Positions 35,424 to 41,791 of a stretch of DNA of 41,791 nucleotides are shown here, piece by piece. This stretch comes from a bacterium (GTDB lineage Bacteria; Bacillota; Clostridia; Lachnospirales; Lachnospiraceae), in assembly GCA_028724545.1 (NCBI GenBank), contig JAQYCU010000045.1, forward strand, positions 1 through 41,791, given 5' to 3'. Positions within the stretch are counted from its first letter, which is position 1. Each line of letters begins with the position of its first letter. The notes beneath the pieces were generated by a model. That model ran no database searches and was not told where the DNA came from. It saw nothing but the letters and a program-made list of their open reading frames with translations. Position numbers and translations under genes: made by a program.

Positions 35424-35592
35424 CCGTACATCTCTGTTTTACCAATTTTCTCCTACGGCTTCTTCTATATTTTTGTCTATTTTGCACATTTTTTCATCTC
35501 TTTGATAGAATAACCACTTTTATATTAACATTTAAGACCACGGTTTGCAACCAGCTAGAATTAATAATTATTTTTAGAATTAATAATTATTA
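35424..35592 (-). promoter_or_regulatory. CRISPR leader with promoter and anti-repeat
   Basis: The 169-bp leader between cas2 and the first repeat has TTGCAA (35550-35545), a 17-nt spacer and TAATAT (35527-35522) on the minus strand, predicting a start near 35515. The plus strand at 35500-35511 reads CTTTGATAGAAT, so the transcript carries its complement ATTCTATCAAAG within its first 20 nt: a perfect 12-nt match to the 5' end of every intact repeat. Upstream, a 19-bp unit beginning TAGAATTAATAATTATT is duplicated (35556 and 35575). Confidence 0.75.
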
Positions 35593-35865
35593 TTATAAAA
35601 TATACAAATCGCTTTCTTCATTCTTAGCATATCCAAATCTCTCTACCTTACACCACTTTGACAAGTTAAAAATATAGACGCTATCTGTTTGCGTAAATTT
35701 CTTTTCAAATTGGTTATGTATATCACAAATAATATTGTTCAGAATGCGCTCGCTATTATCAATTTCAAACACAGAATACTGTATTCTGTGTCCGAATCTC
35801 AATAAATACTTTGAAAATCTGTTTCTCAATTTATCATCTGATATATCGTAACTAATAATTATCAT
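35593..35865 (-). CDS. cas2: CRISPR-associated endonuclease Cas2
   Basis: A 90-aa Cas2 with the ferredoxin-like start MIIISYDISDDKLRNRFSKYL (catalytic-position Asp7) and RFGHRIQYSVFEID. Cas2 is the structural core of the Cas1-Cas2 spacer integrase. The start overlaps the cas1 stop by 4 nt (ATGA), with GGAG just before it. The frame is intact. It ends directly at the array leader. Confidence 0.95.
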   Translation of the reverse strand: MIIISYDISDDKLRNRFSKYLLRFGHRIQYSVFEIDNSERILNNIICDIHNQFEKKFTQTDSVYIFNLSKWCKVERFGYAKNEESDLYIL

Positions 35866-36832
35866 AATTCCTCCAGTTTGAAAACAGGATACTCACTAAT
35901 TTGCTTATTTTTCATAAAACATCGGTAATAATCTCTGACATAAAGAAATATTTTTTCTTTATGCGATAGAATCGATTCAAAAAACACACGCACATACTGC
36001 GCTGATTTTTTATATTCAAGATTATATTGTTGCTTTATCACCACAAAGTCCTCTTTTTTGAATTGCCCCAGATTAATGCTTTTTCTAATCTGCCAATCTA
36101 TTATCGGACGCATCGGCTCCATAATATCACAAACCAGGGACTTTCTCATATAAAAACAGGTATGTAATACACCATAATACACATCAAAACCAAAAGCCTG
36201 CAATATTGCATCTATAAAATTGAATAACACATTATACCCTATGTCCAACAATGCATTGATATAGTCAAACTTAATTCGTGGCTTTCGCCCAACCCACTGA
36301 ATATTATTAAAAATTCGTGGAAAATAAATTTTGGAAGCCATTCCTTCTATACCAAGAATTTCCTGAAGATTAAGATTTTCTGCATCTAATCGCAATAAAT
36401 ATTGCTCGATTAAGCATATACACTCTTTTACATCTTCAGATTTAGAACGCAATTTTATCAGTGCTTTTCTCTGATTTCGGATTTTATTTTTATAATATGT
36501 TTTCCTATCTCCAATTCATGATATTCATACTGTTTTTCGTGAAGTAATGTATTTCCTTGGAGTCCCGTGCCTATCATACTATATACTTTCAATCCCATCG
36601 TCATAAAGCATAACGTAAATCCGAATTTTTGAACACGTCGCAATATACCAGTAGTGAACGTAACATCTCCTATTACCAAAATCATAAAGATACGATAGCA
36701 GCTTATCTGATATTTAATTTCATGATTACTATTCCAAATAACAAGATTGTCATTTCTAAATGTCATCTTGTCGCCCCTGAATGGTTCATATACTAAAATC
36801 TGCTTTTTCACAAACTCTGCACTACTTAGCAT
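35862..36832 (-). pseudogene. cas1: CRISPR-associated integrase Cas1, interrupted by a -1 frameshift
   Basis: Cas1 catalyses spacer integration with Cas2. Here it is split: residues 1-123 are read from ATG 36832, then the frame hits TGA at 36458; the rest continues in the -1 frame from about 36465. Adding one A to the A4 run at 36465-36468 restores IREKALIKLRSKSED and a 323-aa protein of normal type V-A Cas1 length. All catalytic residues lie in the second part: Glu in GIEGMASKIYF, His in YGVLHTCF, and Asp/Glu in SLVCDIMEPMRP. The start overlaps cas4 by 7 nt. The second part has no evident ribosome site of its own. Either the gene is disabled or it is rescued by slippage. Confidence 0.9.
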
Positions 36833-37392
36833 TCTATTTTCCCCCTATCACATGCAGGTTCGTAGATACAATTTGCGCATTTTTTTATATTATCTTGTAT
36901 AAATCCATCGCCCAATTGAAAATTTCGCATATCTTGAATAAGTTTTTCAAACTTATCCAGCATCACTTTATCCTCGGATGGTTTTTTTACAAAATACACT
37001 TTATTATCTGCCATGCTATACAACTGTAACTCTCGAACTTCATATCCCATTTCTATCAGCGAAAAGTATTGTGCATATAGTTGGAAAATATACCCGTCGT
37101 ACACTGTTTTTATTTGACGTTTTCTTTCCCGAAGTATCTTTTTTCGTCCATCATACACATCAATTTTTCCAAGTAATCTGTATTCTTCGCAATATACATC
37201 TAATCCCTGTAAAATTTCACTATCACTGCTATATCGTCCCGTATCAATTGCCATATGGGCATTTGTTCCTTTTATTTGCGCTTCATTTTGATATAACATT
37301 GTATCCCTGCTTCCATATAAATGATGAAAATATATGGAAGCAGGACAGAATATGAAATCATTTAATTCCGTAATTAAAATGACATCATCCAT
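36826..37392 (-). CDS. cas4: CRISPR-associated exonuclease Cas4
   Basis: A 188-aa Cas4, a PD-(D/E)XK family nuclease that trims prespacers and checks the PAM during adaptation. The four cluster cysteines are present: Cys16 (DFIFCPAS) and Cys172, 175 and 181 (KCANCIYEPAC). The nuclease motifs are GKIDVYDG, the E-x-K in LRERKRQ, and QLYAQY. The frame is intact. Its ATG overlaps the cas12a stop by one base (TAATG). Confidence 0.94.
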   Translation of the reverse strand: MDDVILITELNDFIFCPASIYFHHLYGSRDTMLYQNEAQIKGTNAHMAIDTGRYSSDSEILQGLDVYCEEYRLLGKIDVYDGRKKILRERKRQIKTVYDGYIFQLYAQYFSLIEMGYEVRELQLYSMADNKVYFVKKPSEDKVMLDKFEKLIQDMRNFQLGDGFIQDNIKKCANCIYEPACDRGKIEC

Positions 37393-40300
37393 TATTTCTC
37401 CTTTTGCATATACTCAAACCACTGTGCATTGGTAATTTTATAAAAATCTTTAGGCAAGGATTTTTCCAAATCCACTGTATCATCATTAAAACGTTCCTGC
37501 AACAGCAGCAAACCTTTTAATGCAATATGATATGCACCATTCGTATCAGCATCCATCGGCAAATCAGACATACAACTGTCTTCTGTGACTTCTTCCGGTG
37601 TCTGGAAAAACTCTCCTAATTTATTTAGAACCGGAGAAATGATTTGGTCAATTTCATGTTCATTTGAACTGTTTCTTAATCTCAGCATTACACGAAAATA
37701 CCAAAATAATTCGCTCCAAAATTCTGCATGCTTCACATCACATTCGACATCCATAATCTGCTGATAAAGATTATCCTGTTCGTAGTTTATTTGATTTTCG
37801 CTAAATAAAGCTTTTAATTTTTCTGTAACATCAACACAGCTCTCTGTCTTTGTATTCCGGTTCCACATATATCTGCTGCCATTAGAATATACAGTCCAAT
37901 CCTTTTTATAAAAAGTCTGATATGTTATGAAATTCTCATAATTAAATGAAAATCCAAACATATTTCTGCTTTTGTCATAGAAGATATTGTCAAATTTTTC
38001 AAAAAATGCCTTACGACTGCTGCGATTTGTGATATTGGACATATTAAATACATCGGCAAAGCCTGTAGTAGGATCAATTTTAGATGTGTATCCTGGTGGT
38101 ACATAAAATACGAAACCACATTGTTTTCCAACATCCTTTAACGATTTTGGCTGCACAGCAAGCTGATATCCTTGCAGTACTCCACCCGGATTCAGCATTG
38201 CTTCTCCTTCTGTTTTGTCCATAACCAGATACTGAAGTTTATTTATCAAAGCCATTTCAAATTTCTGATACACCTGACGTTCTACCTTAGTACGTCCTCT
38301 CTTAAATCCGAAATTCAAATCTTCCATTACAATAATAGCATTATTCTTAATCGCCATATCAGCCAGTTCGTGGACTACTTGTGAAATGTACCCCTCCTTT
38401 AATTCTTTAATCGTTTCAATATTTTTCCATGTTTTTCTTTCCTTATCTCTGTTTTGCTCCTTTTGCTGCAGTTTCTTTTGATAATCCATTTTTTGAATGA
38501 CATTAAAACTTCCTTGCTGGTGATTAACAATCTCCCCTTTTTGATTCAGTACAACATAAGAAATCAGGTTTCTCTCACCTCTGTCCAGACCAATGATGTT
38601 TACATCCGGATTTTTTCGCAATACTTCTAATACTTTCTGGTTGAAATACTTAACACCATCTGCCTGATAGTTAATCGTAATTGGTACATGAAATTCATAC
38701 TGGTCTTTCATAAATCGTTTATCCTTAACGATATCGTATTTCTTGGTGGATGTATATACTTTATCAATATACTGTTTATAGGTATCATCGGAATCTGATG
38801 ATACTTTTTCTTTACCATTATAATACGCACACAAGTCCATATAAATATCATCCGGTATTGGCTCTCCATCTATTGTTCTCTTATTTACCAGCACTTCTCC
38901 TGCCTTATGTATTACTTTATTTTTTATACTTGCTTTCCGTTTAAACAATTCTGCTCCGCCATTTAGTTTAATGACATTTGCTTTTTGGTTTTCCTCTGAG
39001 AATAACGCTTCCCAATACAATGTATGAAGATTTTTCTTGCTTTCCGGTCTGCGATACTCAGAAAAATCTTTGTTATAAATCTGGAACAGGAAAATTCTTC
39101 CTTCTTTTACCAATTCATCGATTTCTTTTGATGAAACATATTCAAAACGGATTTTGTATAATATCTTATCCAAATCATGATAGAAAAGGTCTACAGATTC
39201 ATATTCTTCTGGTTTCATTAGGGATGAATAGTCATAATCTGCCGTACTTTTATATGTTTTCAGAAATCTCATACAAAAGCAGTTCCATTTTTTCACTGCA
39301 TCTTGATACCCTTCTTCATCCTGCGTTATTCTTAAATAATCTTTCTGCCATTTCTTATACCCTTCCTCTTCCGCGCAACTTAAATCATATTCTTCTCGCG
39401 TAATTACAAAATCACCCTGATACTCTGCTTTTTTCAGTACATATGTATCCCCTGCATTTTTATCTGCAAAGAAACTCTTCACTTCGTTTACCATTGTGCA
39501 TTTAGGAATCATCTTTTTCACATCTGGAAACTGTTTATAAACCATTTTTTCATATTCCTCTTCTGTACAATGTTTTGTTGAAGCTGGAATTACCATTTTC
39601 TTATTGATGGGATTTGTTACTGCAAGATAGTATTTTCCATCTTTTCTTAATATGGTACTTCCATCATCTTTTTCCTTGTGCCAGCCATTTGCTAATGTTG
39701 GATTTCCAAACTTAATTCGCATTTTATCCAAACTGTATGGCTTCTGTGTTACATAATTTCGTAATTTGTTATAGAAGTAAATAATTTCATCAAAAACAGA
39801 TAATAGTTCCTGCAAAATCTGATAAAATGCTTCATCCAGTATCTCCTTTTCTACTCCTTCGGCGTAAAAAGATTTGCAGAAACGAGATACCTGAATCCAT
39901 AAGTCCAAATAATCTTTTATTGGTGATATATCGGTTTCTTTTAAGGATGTTTCAGCAATATCAGACAAAAATTTGTTCAATTCTTTTTCTTTTTCTTCGA
40001 TATCATTTTGGTAATCTTCAAAAGAAGAAATCCATTGCTTGACATCTAGTTTTCTTTCGTCATCCACAACGCTTTCATCTATAGCATCCTGCAGAAAACG
40101 AACAGAATAGTATGACTTTTTACATTTTGCTAATGCTTCCTCTAATTTCGCTCCTGTAACCTTCGCTCCTATCTCTGAACGCCAATGTGTTTCCAAAGCA
40201 TTATTAATATAATTCCATTGTGGTATCTCATTTTGACCAACTTCTTCCTCTTTTTCCCCTCTTCTAAGTTCTTCTGTTGCATCTTAGATAAATAGATAGA

Positions 40301-41347
40301 AATTTCCGAAAGTTTCTGTGCTGATAAATAAATTTTATCGTAATCCCAGTTCTGCATTTCTTCTTTTAAGACTGCCAGTTTTTCAAAGATATTTGCTTCG
40401 TCTATCTTGTCCTTCAATATCTTCCAGATAGCAAAAACTTCCTCGTCTGTTTCAAATTTGTCAATATGTATGACATCATCTTTATCGCTGCCTATCTGTT
40501 TGAACAACATCACTAATTGACTTGTCTTTCTCTTTCTCAATGGGTGACCTTCCGGCAAATTTTTCTCATGCTTCTGCTTATATAAATTTGCTTCCCTATT
40601 GTAAATTCCAACCACCTCATTATAAACATCAATGCCTTTTTGGGATAATGCACTATTGTATCCCTGGATTTCAAAAATTCCTGTCCAATCGGCACCCTGC
40701 TCTGCTTTAGCACTTACAATATCAATAAGGTCAGGTGCAAATTCTTTTATTTTATTTAAAATTTGCACATTTAGTAAATGCTTTGGGAAATTTTCATTCA
40801 CGATTCGATATGCGACAGCTGTACTTTTTTCCTCTGTTGAAAAATAGTTTTCTCTATTCTGATTATAATTTTCAAAGTATGTTGTAAATCCATCAAATAC
40901 TCCGACTGCTTCTTTTTCTTCCTGCGTCAGTTTTTTGGTAACCAAATAACCATTTTTACCAAATGCCTTCTTACCTGTTAGCCCTTTTTTCGCAGGATGC
41001 TTTCCTAATCCCTGCACAATTGCTTTACGCAATCTTAACTGCTCCTTCTGGACTTTTTCCTTTCCAGTTTTTGAATCAGCCATTGAAATATATTCTGCCA
41101 GTTTCGTCCAATCAAGCACTTCCTGCTTTTCCATGCTTTGCAGCACTTCTGAAATAAAGTTCTGATACTCTCTATCCAATACCTCTTTTACTATTGGATA
41201 TGCTTCATTTCGCTGTTCATCCTTTAACTGCTCCCAATACTTATCCAAATTTTCTGTAGTTGCTCCCACTGGTTTTAATCCAAACCGAAGCGTAATATTC
41301 TTTGAATTAATCCCAATAAACTCATCACATATTTTTGTCACACCCAT
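37392..41347 (-). pseudogene. cas12a: Cas12a (Cpf1) effector nuclease, interrupted by a -1 frameshift
   Basis: Cas12a is the single type V-A effector: it processes its own pre-crRNA and cuts T-rich-PAM DNA. The start is ATG 41347, with AAGGAAGG about 9 nt upstream; in-frame sequence to 41497 is not coding. The first frame runs through EISIYLSKMQQKNLEEGKK and stops at 40169; the rest reads in the -1 frame to 37392. One extra A in the A5 run at 40251-40255 gives EEGKKEEEVGQNEIPQWNY and a 1318-aa protein, the usual size. RuvC residues are intact in the second part: Asp in IIGLDRGERN (about 922), Glu in IVMEDLNFGF (about 1009) and Asp in MDADTNGAYHIALKG. The crRNA-processing His/Lys region (VIHKAGEVLVNKR, VKDKRF) is also present. 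The break lies in the REC lobe. Confidence 0.95.
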
Positions 41348-41625
41348 ATGACGCACCTTCCTTTCCTGCTTTTCTTTTTTAGCATAACATAAATACAGTT
41401 CATTAGCAAAAACAATAAAAAGTGTTATTTGATTGTTTTCGTTAACTATAGCACTTATCAAGTACAATAAAACGGACTCGCAGATATAATTTAACAAAAA
41501 AATATTTCCCCTCCAACTCTTGTCAACGAGCCGTAATCCCTATTTTGCTATTCTACACAAAAAAGGGTTTCAGACAAAAGTCTGAAACCCTTGATTTTAC
41601 TGCTTAATTGAACTATCAAACAAGA
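41348..41625. other. Intergenic region upstream of cas12a
   Basis: It holds the tuf terminator (41561-41592). A possible cas12a promoter on the minus strand is TTGACA (41525-41520) with a poor TATTTT -10 box 16 nt on; several other AT-rich -10-like sites exist and none is clearly best. No repeat or anti-repeat to the CRISPR array was found here. Confidence 0.45.
41561..41592 (-). terminator. Terminator of the tuf remnant
   Basis: AAGGGTTTCAGAC (41592-41580 on the minus strand) pairs perfectly with GTCTGAAACCCTT (41575-41563) across a 4-nt loop and is followed by a T-tract. Confidence 0.9.
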
Positions 41626-41682
41626 TTACTCGATGATTGTAGCAACCTTACCTGAACCTACAGTACGTCCACCTTCACGCTC
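41626..41682 (-). pseudogene. tuf: Elongation factor Tu, last 18 codons only
   Basis: On the minus strand the frame reads REGGRTVGSGKVATIIE and then TAA (41628-41626), the exact C-terminus of EF-Tu. Matching stops at about 41680: the residues that should precede (FAI-type) are replaced by unrelated sequence. The piece keeps its natural terminator. It is therefore a 3' fragment of a tuf copy, cut by insertion or recombination; a full tuf must exist elsewhere. Confidence 0.88.
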
Positions 41683-41791
41683 CCGGTTTTGGATTTGTCG
41701 CTATCTTCTACCATGCTTTTTGTTGATTTTATGCTATTTTTAGGCACTACATACATTATGTATTTTTATTTCCCAAAATTATTGGAGCCAT
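41683..41791. other. Unidentified sequence fused to the tuf remnant
   Basis: 109 bp of AT-rich sequence with no open frame of note, containing a small palindrome TACATAATGTA. It could be the end of an insertion sequence, but no transposase or terminal repeat is visible within the window. Confidence 0.4.

Noticed and set aside
40169-41347. Idea that Cas12a is naturally a two-polypeptide enzyme
   Set aside because: The second frame would have to start at TTG 40196 with no clear ribosome site, and would lack 18 residues of the expected chain; a lost A explains both halves more simply.

Overview
The window looks like chromosome of a low-GC, spore-forming Clostridia, most likely a Lachnospiraceae gut anaerobe. 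The grounds are the gene set (GerW and DUF2953 pair, fatty-acid kinase next to recG and rsmD, PFL/ACT pair, T-box controlled aspS, giant BadF/HgdB-type activase, BspA-type leucine-rich repeat protein), strong AGGAGG ribosome sites, and a type V-A CRISPR locus of a kind known from this family. The assignment is inference from protein character; no search was run.

Positions 1-4300 hold a minus-strand housekeeping operon: Asp23-like protein, fakA, recG, rsmD (cut by the window edge). Positions 4400-12600 hold a small membrane ORF, rpmB, and a second minus-strand operon (rhomboid-like membrane protein, a two-module GT-C glycosyltransferase, two unknown proteins, DUF2953 protein, GerW). Positions 12700-18170 hold a LysM protein and a 1410-aa acyl-CoA dehydratase activase with a clear promoter and terminator. 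Positions 18178-31200 hold a CPBP protease with NPYG repeats, a small XRE regulator, an aminotransferase, cell-surface proteins (LRR, LCP), the PFL and ACT genes, a YycJ-type MBL hydrolase, an FtsA-like ATPase, a DtxR/MntR regulator, and trxA-trxB. Positions 31224-34635 hold aspS with its T-box leader, dtd and a VOC protein.

Positions 34715-41347 hold a complete type V-A CRISPR-Cas locus, all on the minus strand: cas12a, cas4, cas1, cas2, leader, then an array of 12 repeats and 11 spacers. The gene order is canonical, the junctions overlap, and the catalytic residues of Cas12a, Cas4, Cas1 and Cas2 are present. However, both cas12a and cas1 are interrupted by the same kind of lesion: a one-base shortfall in a short A-run that puts the downstream half in the -1 frame. 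No other gene in the window is broken this way. The leader has a good promoter, and the first bases of its predicted transcript are a perfect 12-nt anti-repeat to the 5' part of the CRISPR repeat. Beyond cas12a the window ends in the last 18 codons of a tuf gene with its terminator, fused to unrelated sequence.

The other notable observation is a structured element of about 90 bp that occurs twice, in the 5' untranslated region of two unrelated genes (the CPBP protease and dtd), in the same orientation and ending at the ribosome site.
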